64,000 nt of DNA from Arminella tubonensis (GCF_003240585.1 NZ_PCDP01000059.1:248001-312000); one strand, 5' to 3'; numbered from the stretch's first letter, positions 35,773 to 45,093 are shown. Notes: generated by a model from the sequence alone, not told the origin. A program made the numbers and translations.

Positions 35773-37230
35773 ATGCGGCGTTGCGCGCTCGTTTTCCTGG
35801 CGGCGGCAGCGTTGAACGGCTGTCAGTCGCTCGTGGACCAGTCGTACCAGCCGAACGTTTCGCCTTCCGCCAACCCGCAGATCGTCTCCGAGGTCCAGAA
35901 GAACGATCCACGCGCGCAGATGGGCGCCCGCGAACACCCACGCATCGTCGCAAGCTATGGCGGCGAATATAAGGACGCCAAGACCGAGCGCCTGGTAGCG
36001 CGCATTGCGGGTGCGCTGACGAGCGTCTCCGAGAACCCCCAACAATCCTATCGCATCACCATATTGAACTCGCCGGCAATCAACGCCTTTGCCCTGCCCG
36101 GTGGCTATCTCTACGTCACCCGCGGCCTTTTGGCGCTGGCCGACGACGCGTCGGAAGTCGCAGCCGTGCTGTCGCACGAGATGGCGCACGTCACCGCCAA
36201 TCATGGTGTCGAGCGCCAGAAACGCGAAGAGGCCGAGGTCATCGCCAGCCGCGTCGTCGCCGAAGTCCTGTCCAGCGATATCGCCGGCAAGCAGGCCTTG
36301 GCACGCGGCAAGCTGCGCCTGGCTGCCTTCTCCCGCCAGCAGGAATTGCAAGCGGACGAGATCGGCATTCGAACTCTCGGCCAGGCAGGATACGACCCAT
36401 ATGCGGCCGCTCGCTTCCTGGACTCGATGGAAGCCTATAGCCGCTTCATGTCGGCAAACTCCGACGCAGACCAAAGCCTCGACTTCCTTTCGAGCCATCC
36501 GAGCACCCCGCAGCGCATTGACCTTGCGCGCGACCATGCCCGTGAATTCGGCGAAGACGGCAAGGTCGGGGACAAGGGCCGTGACTACTACCTCGACGGC
36601 ATCGATGGCCTGCTATACGGCGACAGCCCCGAAGAGGGCTATGTTCGTGGCCAGACCTTCCTCCACGGCGGCCTCGGCATTCGCTTCGACGTCCCGCCGG
36701 ATTTCCGTATCGACAACAAGGTCGAGGCGGTTCTTGCCACCGGTCCGGGCGACATCGCCATTCGCTTCGACGGAGTTGCCGACAGCCAGAACCAGACCCT
36801 GACAAACTATATTTCCAGTGGCTGGGTGACCGGCCTCGACACGTCGACCATCAAGCCGATGACCATCAACGGCATGGAAGCCGCAACCGCGCATGCCTCC
36901 GCCGATCGCTGGGACTTCGACGTGACCGTCATCCGCGACAAGTCGCAGATCTTCCGCTTCCTGACGGCAGTGCCAAAGGGAAGTGCTGCGCTGGAGCAGA
37001 CCGCGGATATCCTGCGCGCTAGCTTCCGTCACATCACGCCCGCGGAAGCCGCCTCCTTGAAGCCTTTGCGTGTCCGTGTCTTGACGGTGAAGCCGGGCGA
37101 TACGATCACGACGCTCGCCTCGCGCATGATGGGAACCGACCGAAAGCTTGACCTTTTCAAGCTGATCAACGCGCTTCAGACCGGCGCATCGATCGCCCCT
37201 GGCGACCGGGTAAAGATTATCGCCGAATAA
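35773..37230 (+). CDS. M48 family metalloprotease lipoprotein with LysM domain
   Basis: About 485 residues from ATG 35773. A lipoprotein signal peptide MRRCALVFLAAAALNGC places the mature protein in the envelope (lipobox LNGC, Cys17). The zinc motif is HEMAH (H135, E136, H139) with the third ligand in ELQADEIG. A middle domain follows, and the C-terminal 50 residues (VLTVKPGDTITTLA) are a LysM peptidoglycan-binding domain. This is the BepA/LoiP-like arrangement for quality control of outer-membrane proteins. ATG 35680 is an alternative start giving 516 residues. The gene converges on rpoH2. Confidence 0.87.
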   Translation: MRRCALVFLAAAALNGCQSLVDQSYQPNVSPSANPQIVSEVQKNDPRAQMGAREHPRIVASYGGEYKDAKTERLVARIAGALTSVSENPQQSYRITILNSPAINAFALPGGYLYVTRGLLALADDASEVAAVLSHEMAHVTANHGVERQKREEAEVIASRVVAEVLSSDIAGKQALARGKLRLAAFSRQQELQADEIGIRTLGQAGYDPYAAARFLDSMEAYSRFMSANSDADQSLDFLSSHPSTPQRIDLARDHAREFGEDGKVGDKGRDYYLDGIDGLLYGDSPEEGYVRGQTFLHGGLGIRFDVPPDFRIDNKVEAVLATGPGDIAIRFDGVADSQNQTLTNYISSGWVTGLDTSTIKPMTINGMEAATAHASADRWDFDVTVIRDKSQIFRFLTAVPKGSAALEQTADILRASFRHITPAEAASLKPLRVRVLTVKPGDTITTLASRMMGTDRKLDLFKLINALQTGASIAPGDRVKIIAE

Positions 37231-37262
37231 AAAAAGGCCCAGCGAGGGCCGGGCCTGAAGTC
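37229..37262 (-). terminator. Terminator for the rpoH2 transcript
   Basis: GGCCC (37237-37241) and GGGCC (37247-37251) pair, followed on the minus strand by six to eight T residues (A-run 37229-37236). The T-tract lies on the rpoH2 side only. Confidence 0.65.
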
Positions 37263-37300
37263 ATCGTGCTGATTTAGTAGAGACCTCGCCCTCTAGGGGG

Positions 37301-38164
37301 TTAGGCATATGTAGCCATTCGGGGATCGGCGCTGACCAGCGCGCTCCTGAGTTTTTCGATCGCGCGGCTTTCGATCTGGCGAACACGCTCCTTGGAAATA
37401 CCGAGATGCGCACCGAGTTCCTCAAGCGTCGCGCCGTCTTCCGCCAGTCGGCGGGCGCTGATGATCTTCATCTCTCGCTCGTTGAGATGCGTCAAGGCGG
37501 AGGCGAGCCAGGTCCGGCGCCTTTCTCCATCAATCATGTTCGACACCTGCTCGTCTGGCAACGGCTCGTTGCTGACGAGGAAATCCATGCGTTCGGCGCT
37601 CTCCGAGTCACCGGAGATCGAGGGAGCCTGTAGCGACGCGTCATTGCCGGACAGGCGCGCATCCATCACCTGCACGTCGTTAAGGCTGACGCCAAGCGCC
37701 GCCGCGATTTCCTGGTGGATCGATTGCACGGTCAACTGTGTGTCGCCCTTGGCAAGCTTTGCCCGTAGCCGGCGAAGATTGAAAAAGAGCGCCTTCTGAG
37801 CTGAACTCGTACCGCCGCGCACGATCGACCAGTTGCGAAGAATGAAGTCCTGGATCGAAGCGCGAATCCACCAGCTGGCATAGGTGGAGAAACGCACTTC
37901 GCGCTCAGGCTCGAAGCGAGCCGCAGCTTCCAGAAGGCCAACATATCCCTCTTGCACCAGATCGCTCATCGGCAGTCCGAAATTGCGAAACTTGCCTGCC
38001 ATGGAAATGACAAGACGCATATGCGCCGTCGCGATCTTGTTGCGAGCCCCGCGATCATCGTGATCCTTCCAGCGGATGGCAAGATCGTGCTCCTCAGCGC
38101 GCTCCAGGTAAGGGGCAGCCATTGCGATCTTGATCATGCGCCGATCTGCAGACATGCTTTTCAT
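37301..38164 (-). CDS. rpoH2: RNA polymerase heat-shock-type sigma factor RpoH (RpoH2 group)
   Basis: 287-residue sigma-32 family factor. Region 2 contains ATAHMRLVISMAGKF and FSTYASWWIRASIQDFILRN; the RpoH box is seen as QKALFFNLRRLR; region 4 ends with EELGAHLGISKERVRQIESR. Rhizobia carry two RpoH paralogues; the sequence and the neighbourhood fit the RpoH2 group, used in general and oxidative stress and usually under RpoE2/EcfG control. I see no perfect GGAAC-type box upstream. The start could be ATG 38164 or the Met at codon 4. Confidence 0.9.
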   Translation of the reverse strand: MKSMSADRRMIKIAMAAPYLERAEEHDLAIRWKDHDDRGARNKIATAHMRLVISMAGKFRNFGLPMSDLVQEGYVGLLEAAARFEPEREVRFSTYASWWIRASIQDFILRNWSIVRGGTSSAQKALFFNLRRLRAKLAKGDTQLTVQSIHQEIAAALGVSLNDVQVMDARLSGNDASLQAPSISGDSESAERMDFLVSNEPLPDEQVSNMIDGERRRTWLASALTHLNEREMKIISARRLAEDGATLEELGAHLGISKERVRQIESRAIEKLRSALVSADPRMATYA

Positions 38165-38496
38165 ATCATTCTCCCTAACTCGGCTTCGCGCCGCAACTTA
38201 GAAAAAGGAAACTCGCTTCCGCGCAGCGATGCGCAGATCAAATGAACTTGGTTTCGATGCAGGGATCTTCAGCGAGGACCCCCGAAATCAATCAGAATTT
38301 CATTGGGGCCAGAATTTCATGGGGGGCTTGTCAGAACGATGCGGTGAACTACCTACCTTCGAAGAGATGCGAAGGCTCGATGAAAAGCGCATGATCCGGT
38401 CCTCTCGAATATTTCGGGACGCAACAGACATGCGAACGTACGCGGTCTGCCACAGATACATGCGCTAAACGCCACAAGGCGAAATAAGTTCCAAAG
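38165..38496. other. Upstream region of rpoH2
   Basis: About 330 bases holding the rpoH2 promoter. An open frame of 79 codons on the plus strand (38229-38468) has no ribosome-binding site or recognisable domain, and I do not call it a gene. Confidence 0.4.
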
Positions 38497-38525
38497 AAAA
38501 ACCCGGCGCGAGCGCCGGGTTTTTG
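38497..38525. terminator. Bidirectional terminator downstream of carD
   Basis: CCCGGCGC (38502-38509) pairs with GCGCCGGG (38512-38519), flanked by AAAAA on the left and TTTTT on the right. On the minus strand it ends the carD transcript. Confidence 0.85.
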
Positions 38526-38545
38526 ATCATGCCGAAACTGCTGCC

Positions 38546-39115
38546 TTAAGCGGCTTCGTCCTGTGAATCCTCTTCGTCGACAACCTTGCCACGCTTCGGA
38601 CCCTTGTTCAGATTGGTTTCGACGACGCGGACCGCTTCCGTCTCCGACATTTTGTTGACGGCGGCAATCTCGCGGGCCATGCGATCGAGCGCAGCTTCAT
38701 AGAGTTGACGCTCGGAATAGGACTGCTCCGGCTGGTTTTCTGCGCGATAGAGATCGCGAACCACCTCGGCAATGGAAATCAGATCGCCAGAATTGATCTT
38801 GGCATCATATTCCTGAGCGCGTCGCGACCACATGGTACGCTTGACACGAGCCTTGCCCTGGACGACCTTCAAGGCACGTTCCACGAAGTCCGTTTCGGAA
38901 AGTTTGCGCATGCCGATGCTCATAGCCTTGGCTACCGGCACCTTCAGACGCATCTTGTCCTTTTCGAAATCGATCACAAAAAGCTCAAGCTTCATGCCCG
39001 CGACTTCTTGCTCTTCGATCGCGGTAATCGTACCAACACCATGGGCCGGATACACGATCGATTCGCCTGTCTTGAAGCCATGGCGCACTGAAGGTTTCTT
39101 CTGCTGGGTCGTCAT
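38546..39115 (-). CDS. CarD family transcriptional regulator
   Basis: 189-residue CarD/CdnL-type protein that binds the RNA polymerase beta subunit and stabilises open complexes at rRNA and other promoters. The N-terminal Tudor-like domain begins GESIVYPAHGVGTITAIE, and the helical DNA-binding C-terminal domain contains KRTMWSRRAQEYD. An acidic tail follows (VVDEEDSQDEAA). ATG 39115 gives the family start MTTQQKKP. A bidirectional terminator lies 20 bases downstream. Confidence 0.94.
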   Translation of the reverse strand: MTTQQKKPSVRHGFKTGESIVYPAHGVGTITAIEEQEVAGMKLELFVIDFEKDKMRLKVPVAKAMSIGMRKLSETDFVERALKVVQGKARVKRTMWSRRAQEYDAKINSGDLISIAEVVRDLYRAENQPEQSYSERQLYEAALDRMAREIAAVNKMSETEAVRVVETNLNKGPKRGKVVDEEDSQDEAA

Positions 39116-39524
39116 TCTTATCAAAAACTCCCTGTTACGCACCCGGCTAACGCCGAGGCCGGGTCAGTCAGGCCCGGATGAGACGATATGACCGTCGGGG
39201 TGACTTCATCCTGGTCCAGCCAGACGCACACAAAAAGAAATCCGATCATCGCGGTCCATGACCCGACAACTCAAAACATTGATATGTCGAGGAAACCGCT
39301 TGCGGATTGTCTGTTTGCTTTCGTGGTGGTTTGAGGCATGCGATATGCCACAATGGATCAGTATGAGGAAGCTATCACAAAAATCTGAGGAAATCAATAA
39401 TTTGCTTCATCCGCTTCAACAGGCGTAACAGGGCCGCCTCAAGAAACGCTGACGATGATACGTTTAAGCTCTGGCTTCCAACACCGCGCGGGCGGGGCGA
39501 GCGCGAGGCTGACGCTTTCGAACG
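39116..39524. other. Intergenic region between ferredoxin and carD
   Basis: About 410 bases with the carD promoter region and the ferredoxin 3-prime flank. CTGACG and CGTCAG form a small hairpin near 39508-39530 without a T-tract. I see nothing else. Confidence 0.4.
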
Positions 39525-39863
39525 TCAGTCGCCGGCGCCAGGTTCAGCAGAAAAATACTTCTCGAACTTGCCTTCTTCGCCGTCGAGCGCCTTGGCATCA
39601 GGCAAGGGATCACGCTTCACGGTGATATTCGGCCAGATGGAGGCGTATTCGGCGTTGATCTTCAACCATTTGTCCAGACCCGGCTCGGTATCGGGCTTGA
39701 TCGCCTCAGCAGGACATTCCGGCTCGCAGACCCCACAATCGATGCATTCGTCGGGATGGATGACGAGAAAATTTTCGCCTTCATAGAAGCAATCTACGGG
39801 GCAAACTTCTACGCAGTCGGTGTATTTGCAGCGCACGCAATTGTCAGTCACGACATAAGTCAT
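39525..39863 (-). CDS. fdxA: Seven-iron ferredoxin (3Fe-4S and 4Fe-4S)
   Basis: 112-residue bacterial ferredoxin of the FdxA type. Cysteines 9, 12, 17, 21, 25, 40, 43, 46 and 50 reproduce, with a one-residue shift, the set of Azotobacter ferredoxin I: 9/17/50 for the 3Fe-4S cluster and 21/40/43/46 for the 4Fe-4S cluster. The C-terminal 50 residues are the usual extension. It is a soluble electron carrier; the partner is not known. It stands alone between carD and the S4 RNA-binding gene, all on the minus strand. Confidence 0.95.
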   Translation of the reverse strand: MTYVVTDNCVRCKYTDCVEVCPVDCFYEGENFLVIHPDECIDCGVCEPECPAEAIKPDTEPGLDKWLKINAEYASIWPNITVKRDPLPDAKALDGEEGKFEKYFSAEPGAGD

Positions 39864-40070
39864 GAAACACTCCAGGATTTTCGGTTCTCCGGGGCGGGCA
39901 ACCTGGAACGTCGCGCCTTTCCCTCGGGAGCCGGCGCGGACATGAGAATGCGAGAAAATGCATACATGCCGACCGGCGGTTTGCCAGCAGGTTGAACGTC
40001 AGGTATCGGCTTTATCGCCGGATTTCAAGGATAAACCATCCGGAATTCCGCCGCGCGGCAACAGAGTTTT

Positions 40071-40475
40071 CTAATCGTCGTCCGACATCAACCGATCGAT
40101 CGCCCGACGCTCCCGTTTGGTGGGACGTCCGGCACCAGGAGTACGTAGCGCCTGCTCCAGGGCGGTGAGACGTTTTGTCTCAGCTGCGGCAGGTGTCAGA
40201 TCGTCATAGAGCAACCTTGCCTCTTCGAACGGACCGCGCCTGCTACCCGGTTGTTTCACGACGAGGACAATATCCCGTCGCTCCAGCTTCAGCTCTATCC
40301 GATCGCCAGGCTTGACGCCGTAGCTTGGCTGAACAACCCGCTCGCCGTTGATCCGCACATGTCCCTGCTGGACATGAACCTGTGCCAGGGAACGGGATTT
40401 TGCCATCCGGGCGAAAAACAACCATTTGTCGATGCGCTGACGCGGACCGGGGCATGGCTGTCTCTCTTCCGTCAT
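40071..40475 (-). CDS. S4-domain RNA-binding protein, HslR-like
   Basis: 134-residue protein with an N-terminal S4 RNA-binding domain: RIDKWLFFARMAKSR, then GHVRINGERVV and the basic loop KPGDRIEL. It resembles heat-shock protein 15 (HslR), which binds stalled 50S subunits with peptidyl-tRNA. The C-terminal 55 residues are basic and poorly structured (RPTKRERRAIDRLMSDDD). It lies three bases after the helicase stop on the same strand, so the two probably form an operon concerned with RNA or ribosome quality control. Confidence 0.9.
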   Translation of the reverse strand: MTEERQPCPGPRQRIDKWLFFARMAKSRSLAQVHVQQGHVRINGERVVQPSYGVKPGDRIELKLERRDIVLVVKQPGSRRGPFEEARLLYDDLTPAAAETKRLTALEQALRTPGAGRPTKRERRAIDRLMSDDD

Positions 40476-40478
40476 GGC

Positions 40479-43400
40479 TTATTTCTTCATTTGCTCCTTG
40501 AGAGCAGCGAGTTTGGCGAAGGGCGAATCCGGATCGATCGGCTTTTCCTTGCGCGGCGGCTTGGCTTCGAAACGCAGCGGCTGCGATGCCCCGGGACCCC
40601 GGTTGTTGTTCCGATCGTTGCGATCCTTGCGATCGCCGCGATCCTGCCGGTCGTTGTTGCGATCGCCGCGGTTGCCCTGCTGTGGCGGACGGCCACCACC
40701 GCCCTCCTTGCCGCGCTTCCCGCGATTATCACGAGCCTCGCGGTTGCCCTCCGTAGCCGGAACAGCTGCCTGTTCGCCCTCGTTCCGACGGTTGTTGCCC
40801 TGCTGCTGACCCTGCGCCTGACCGGAGCCTTGATGACCACGACGATCACCATGGTTGCGGGGCTGGCGTTGATTGTCGTTGCGGCCGCCAAGGCGCCAAA
40901 GCAAGACCGGCTTTGGTTCAACTGGCTCAGACGCGACGACTTCTACGCCCGGCAATTCTGAAGCGCCTTCTATCGACGGCTCAGCGGCAACAGGGGCCTC
41001 CTCGGAAACGGCGGGAACATCGATGACGGCAGGAGCTGCGTCCGGCTTGGCGCTGGCCGTTTCCTGCGTCGGTTCTTCCACGGTATGGTCAGCATCGTCA
41101 TGGTCTGTCTTTTCAGCAGCCTCATGCGCAGGTTCGGCAGAAGCGGCCGGCGCTGATGACACCTCGTGCGAAGCGAGATAGGCGGCGGCTTCCTCTGGCT
41201 TTACTGCATCGGCGCGATAGCCAAGACCCTTGAGGATCTCTTCCATATCATCCAGCGTTGCTCCGAGAATGGACAGCATCGCGGTCGTGGTCGTGAACCG
41301 GCGGCCGTCATAGGCTCCGTCGGGACGACCGGCCTGGCCCGGCTTCCATTGCAGCAGCGGACGGATGATATCCGCCAGGCGCTCGAGGATATCGATGCGC
41401 ACTGCGCGCTTGCCGAGGAAACGGAAGCCGGCAAGCTTGTAGAACATGCGTTCATAGGTCGGGTCGGTGACAACCGAAGTGCGGCCGGCGGCAAGAACCG
41501 GGATGAGGTCGCCATAGCCCGGCTTGTCGAGGCCGTCATTCCGCAACGCCCAGAGCAAGGTGATCAGTTCCGCTGGCGCCGGTTTCAGGAGTGCCGGCAC
41601 AAAGATATGATAGGCGCCGAAACGGATGCCGTAGCGGCGCATCGATGCGCGCGCATCCTGATCCAGCGACTTTACTTCTTCCGTCACATCGCGGCGGAAC
41701 AGAACGCCCAGGCCTTCAACCAGCTGGAACGCAAGCCCCTTGGCAAGGCCCTGCAGATCTTCGGCGCGCGACAGGTCGTCGAGCGGCTTCAGCACCGTGC
41801 TGATGTGATGGTTGACGAAGCGCTCGATGCGCGCGGCAACATGATCGCGCGCATTGCTCGTCAACTGCTCGTCGGCAAGCAGGATGACCCTCGGGCGCAT
41901 GACGTGATCGCTGCCGACGAGCCGCGCTACGGGATCACCGAGCCAGCGCACCATGCCATCGGCACTGACGGCCAGATCGCTATTGCCGGCCGCGTGCATG
42001 CGTGCAGCCCGCGCCTCGAACTCGAGCGCGAGCGCCTTCAGCGAAGCTGTATGGACAGCCTTTGCATCAGGTCCCTCGGTCCCCCCAATGGGCGTGAACC
42101 GGAAACCGGTCAACTGTCCCACATGATGTCCTTCGACGAAGACATCCCCATTCACACTGATTTCAGCTTCCAGCATTGCATTCTCTCTCAGGCGCTTCAT
42201 GAGCACAGATGTCCTGCGATCAACAAAGCGGTTCGTCAACCGTTCATGTAACGCATCGGACAATCGATCTTCGATTTCCCGCGTCTTTTCTTGCCAGTGT
42301 GTCGGATCGGCAAGCCAACCGGGCCGGTTCGACACATAGGTCCATGTCCTTATCTGCGCGATTCGTGCCGAAAGCGTGTCGATCTCGCCATCCGTTCGGT
42401 CGGCACGATGCACCTGCTCGGCAAGAAAGTCTTCTTTGACAGTGCCATAGCGAACCAGATCGGAAAAGAGGGTCGCGATAAGATCGGCGTGCTGCGCCGG
42501 CGTGATGCGCCGATAGTCGGGCAGCGCGCAGGCTTCCCACAATTTCTCGACACGCTCGGACCCGATCGCAAGATCGATGATCTCGGGATAGCGCGACAGC
42601 TGCTCCAGCGCTTGCTGATCGACGGCCGGCAACGCCCTCGTCAACCCGGACACCTTGGGCGCAGCGTCCATGCTCGACCGCAAAGCGGCGATCGAGGAAA
42701 AATCGATCTGTTTCGTCCGCCACTGGAGGACTTTGACATTGTCGAATTCGTGGCCCTCGATCCGGCGCACCAGATCGGCGTCGAACGGGTCGACCTGGCC
42801 GGTCACGCCGAACGTGCCGTCCCGCAAATGGCGGCCGGCGCGGCCAGCGATCTGGCCGAGTTCGCCGGGATTGAGATTGCGGAACTGGTAGCCGTCGAAC
42901 TTGCGATCCTGGGCGAAAGCAACATGATCGACGTCGAGGTTCAAACCCATGCCGATTGCGTCGGTGGCCACCAGATATTCGACATCGCCGGCCTGATAGA
43001 GCGCCACCTGCGCGTTGCGTGTCCGAGGGCTGAGCGCCCCGAGCACGACCGCGGCGCCTCCACGCTGCCGGCGGATAAGCTCGGCAATCGCATAGACCTC
43101 GTCTGCCGAGAAGGCGACGACGACGGAACGCTGCGGCAACCGGGTGATCTTCTTTTGACCGGCATAAGCCAGATGAGAAAGCCGCGGCCGCTCGACAACG
43201 GTTATTCCGGGTAGCAGGTGCTCCAGGATAGGCCTCATTGTGCCCGCACCAAGCAACAGCGTTTCGTCCCTGCCACGCAGATGCAGAATGCGGTCGGTGA
43301 AGATGTGGCCCCGCTCAAGATCGCCGGCCAGCTGCACCTCGTCGATCGCAACGAACGATGCCCGCGTCTCGCGCGGCATCGCTTCGACGGTGCAGACGGA

Positions 43401-43646
43401 ATAGCGGGCGTTCGGCGGTGAGATCTTCTCCTCGCCAGTTACCAGCGCCACGTTCTGCACTCCGACCTTCTCGACGACGCGGGTATAGACTTCGCGCGCC
43501 AAAAGGCGCAGCGGCAATCCGATTACGCCGTTGCCATGCGCCACCATGCGCTCGATGGCATAATGCGTCTTGCCGGTATTGGTCGGTCCAAGCACTGCGG
43601 TCACGCCGCGTCCGCTGAGGATCATAGGCTGCGAAGTCAGGGTCAT
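40479..43646 (-). CDS. SUV3-like RNA helicase with disordered acidic and RGN-rich tail
   Basis: 1055-residue superfamily 2 helicase related to mitochondrial SUV3. Walker A is GPTNTGKT (20-27), the DExH-type box reads IDEVQLAGD and motif VI QIAGRAGRH. A large helical region follows to about residue 800. From there the chain becomes acidic and Ala/Pro/Glu-rich, then strongly basic and rich in Arg, Asn, Gly and Asp, and ends with the ordered-looking SPFAKLAALKEQMKK. The tail probably binds RNA or partners. It is paired with the S4-domain gene downstream. Likely role: RNA unwinding in decay or ribosome maturation. Confidence 0.87.
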   Translation of the reverse strand: MTLTSQPMILSGRGVTAVLGPTNTGKTHYAIERMVAHGNGVIGLPLRLLAREVYTRVVEKVGVQNVALVTGEEKISPPNARYSVCTVEAMPRETRASFVAIDEVQLAGDLERGHIFTDRILHLRGRDETLLLGAGTMRPILEHLLPGITVVERPRLSHLAYAGQKKITRLPQRSVVVAFSADEVYAIAELIRRQRGGAAVVLGALSPRTRNAQVALYQAGDVEYLVATDAIGMGLNLDVDHVAFAQDRKFDGYQFRNLNPGELGQIAGRAGRHLRDGTFGVTGQVDPFDADLVRRIEGHEFDNVKVLQWRTKQIDFSSIAALRSSMDAAPKVSGLTRALPAVDQQALEQLSRYPEIIDLAIGSERVEKLWEACALPDYRRITPAQHADLIATLFSDLVRYGTVKEDFLAEQVHRADRTDGEIDTLSARIAQIRTWTYVSNRPGWLADPTHWQEKTREIEDRLSDALHERLTNRFVDRRTSVLMKRLRENAMLEAEISVNGDVFVEGHHVGQLTGFRFTPIGGTEGPDAKAVHTASLKALALEFEARAARMHAAGNSDLAVSADGMVRWLGDPVARLVGSDHVMRPRVILLADEQLTSNARDHVAARIERFVNHHISTVLKPLDDLSRAEDLQGLAKGLAFQLVEGLGVLFRRDVTEEVKSLDQDARASMRRYGIRFGAYHIFVPALLKPAPAELITLLWALRNDGLDKPGYGDLIPVLAAGRTSVVTDPTYERMFYKLAGFRFLGKRAVRIDILERLADIIRPLLQWKPGQAGRPDGAYDGRRFTTTTAMLSILGATLDDMEEILKGLGYRADAVKPEEAAAYLASHEVSSAPAASAEPAHEAAEKTDHDDADHTVEEPTQETASAKPDAAPAVIDVPAVSEEAPVAAEPSIEGASELPGVEVVASEPVEPKPVLLWRLGGRNDNQRQPRNHGDRRGHQGSGQAQGQQQGNNRRNEGEQAAVPATEGNREARDNRGKRGKEGGGGRPPQQGNRGDRNNDRQDRGDRKDRNDRNNNRGPGASQPLRFEAKPPRKEKPIDPDSPFAKLAALKEQMKK

Positions 43647-44560
43647 ATATCCATGTAAGGACGAGGTGCGGTCGCGTTCCCGTCAACGCGCTCCTCTGTG
43701 AAGTGAGGAACAGATGACGATCATATGCGACAAAGGCAAGGCCCGAACCAAAAAAGGACGGTTAAAAACACTGCAATTGGGCCGAAATCACAACCCATGG
43801 GATACACTCGACCTACAGCCGGTGCGAGTCCTGACCATCGGAGAACACGTTGGGAACGAATCAGCGACGAATCGCTGACTCCGGTGAATTCTTGTTTTGT
43901 TCACCGCTATATGTAGATTTAGAATCAAATGATTATACCAGATACTGAATCCAGCAAATGCGCCACGAAATGCCGGAGGCGAATCGAGAAAATTGCCCAG
44001 AATGCCCAGATGTTGATCGTTGGCAGACATTAACTATTTGTAAAAGCATCTAAATTTGGAGCGATGCCGCCATGGCCGTCTCTCACGCGATAGTGGGCGA
44101 GGATTCCGTTAGAATCGCGATGGTTTCGCCCGAATATCTGCTTCGACCTACCGGAAACACCATATATAGTGAGATTCGCGCGCCAACATACAGGACTCTG
44201 AATGGTTGCACGACAGAATCGCATTGAATCGTGGATTGCTAGCCGAGCCCAAAAAGCGGTCCAGGCACGATCGGGCAGCATTCCTCCTCAAGTTGCATTT
44301 GCGATTTTCCCGGTTCCCCTCATTCTCTGACTGCCGCGAAGTCGATGCGCAAACGCAGGCGTCGCTGGAAAACGCCCGCTTGATCCCCGGTAAACCGCGG
44401 ATAGGTTGCAGACCACCCGCAGCTATTGTGGCTCTAGCGTTTTTTAACCTTAAGTACATTTTGCAACGGGACAGCCCCTCCGCTCAATGCAGGCCATGGG
44501 TGTAAAAAAAGCGATTCGGTTCGATGACACGCAGGAAGCAAAGCCGCCTTTGAAAGCCAT
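43647..44560. other. Gene-poor intergenic region
   Basis: About 900 bases without a supported gene. Short open frames exist on both strands but lack ribosome-binding sites and family resemblance. Visible structure: a hairpin TCAGCGA/TCGCTGA with a CGAA loop at 43861-43878, and AT-rich stretches around 43910-44050 and 44440-44470. A small RNA cannot be excluded. Confidence 0.45.
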
Positions 44561-44586
44561 GGAACAAATTCGCGTGAAAGAAGTTT
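44561..44586 (+). promoter_or_regulatory. Possible EcfG (general stress sigma) promoter
   Basis: GGAAC at 44561-44565 is followed after 16 bases by AGTTT (44582-44586), close to the GGAAC-N16/17-CGTT pattern used by alphaproteobacterial EcfG/RpoE2. It lies 47 bases upstream of the DUF3309 start. Confidence 0.45.
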
Positions 44587-44632
44587 CTAATGTCAGCGAA
44601 TATCGCTGGTGGGAAGCTGGAGGAAATGGACG

Positions 44633-44788
44633 ATGCTTGGCACAATATTGCTTGTCATTCTTATTTTACTGCTGATTGGCGCGCTGCCGAATTGGGGATA
44701 TAGCAGTGGTTGGGGCTACGGCCCGTCGGGAGGCCTGGGACTTGTTGTCGTAATTATCCTCGTCCTGGTGTTATTAGGGCGGATTTGA
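44633..44788 (+). CDS. DUF3309 small membrane protein
   Basis: 51-residue protein recognised as DUF3309. It starts MLGTILLVILILLLIGALP and continues with a Gly/Trp/Ser-rich hinge (NWGYSSGWGYGPSGG) and a second hydrophobic helix ending LLGRI. Two membrane-spanning helices with a short loop are expected. GGAGG lies about six bases before ATG 44633, the region GCTGGAGGAAATGGACG giving a good ribosome-binding site. Function unknown; family members often occur near stress genes. It is the first of three very small envelope genes here. Confidence 0.85.
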   Translation: MLGTILLVILILLLIGALPNWGYSSGWGYGPSGGLGLVVVIILVLVLLGRI

Positions 44789-44841
44789 CACGCAATAAAT
44801 ACTAGATCAGTTATGTAATCCAAGATCCACGGAGCAGTGAC

Positions 44842-45093
44842 ATGAAGAAACTTGTAATCGCAATCGCTCTTATCGGCACACTCGCATCCTGCACGCCTGA
44901 AGAGCAGGGAACGGCTATTGGCGCAGGTAGCGGCGCGATCATCGGTGGCGCAGTAACTCACAGCTGGGGCGGAGCAGCAGTCGGCGCCGTAGCCGGCGGT
45001 CTTGTCGGCAATCTTATCGGCCGCTCGCAGCGTCAAGGCTACTGCGTATATCGCGATCGCTACGGCCGCCGCTATGAGGCTCGTTGCAACTAA
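44842..45093 (+). CDS. Glycine-zipper lipoprotein
   Basis: 83-residue outer-membrane-type lipoprotein. Signal peptide MKKLVIAIALIGTLASC with the lipidated cysteine at residue 17, then a glycine-zipper segment (GAGSGAIIGGAVTHSWGG, then GAVAGGLVGNLIG) that packs two helices, and a short basic C-terminus with two cysteines (YCVYRD, EARCN). Similar small proteins (Rick_17kDa/YMGG types) associate with the envelope. TTGACA at 44785-44790 may be part of its own promoter. A strong terminator hairpin follows. Confidence 0.88.
   Translation: MKKLVIAIALIGTLASCTPEEQGTAIGAGSGAIIGGAVTHSWGGAAVGAVAGGLVGNLIGRSQRQGYCVYRDRYGRRYEARCN

Noticed and set aside
38229..38468. 79-codon open frame upstream of rpoH2
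   Set aside because: No ribosome-binding site, no recognisable domain, and it overlaps the expected rpoH2 promoter region.
39508..39530. Hairpin after the ferredoxin gene as terminator
   Set aside because: The stem is only six base pairs and no T-run follows on the minus strand.
44206..44505. 99-codon open frame in the gene-poor gap
   Set aside because: No ribosome-binding site or family resemblance; basic, Arg-rich composition typical of a chance frame in GC-rich DNA.
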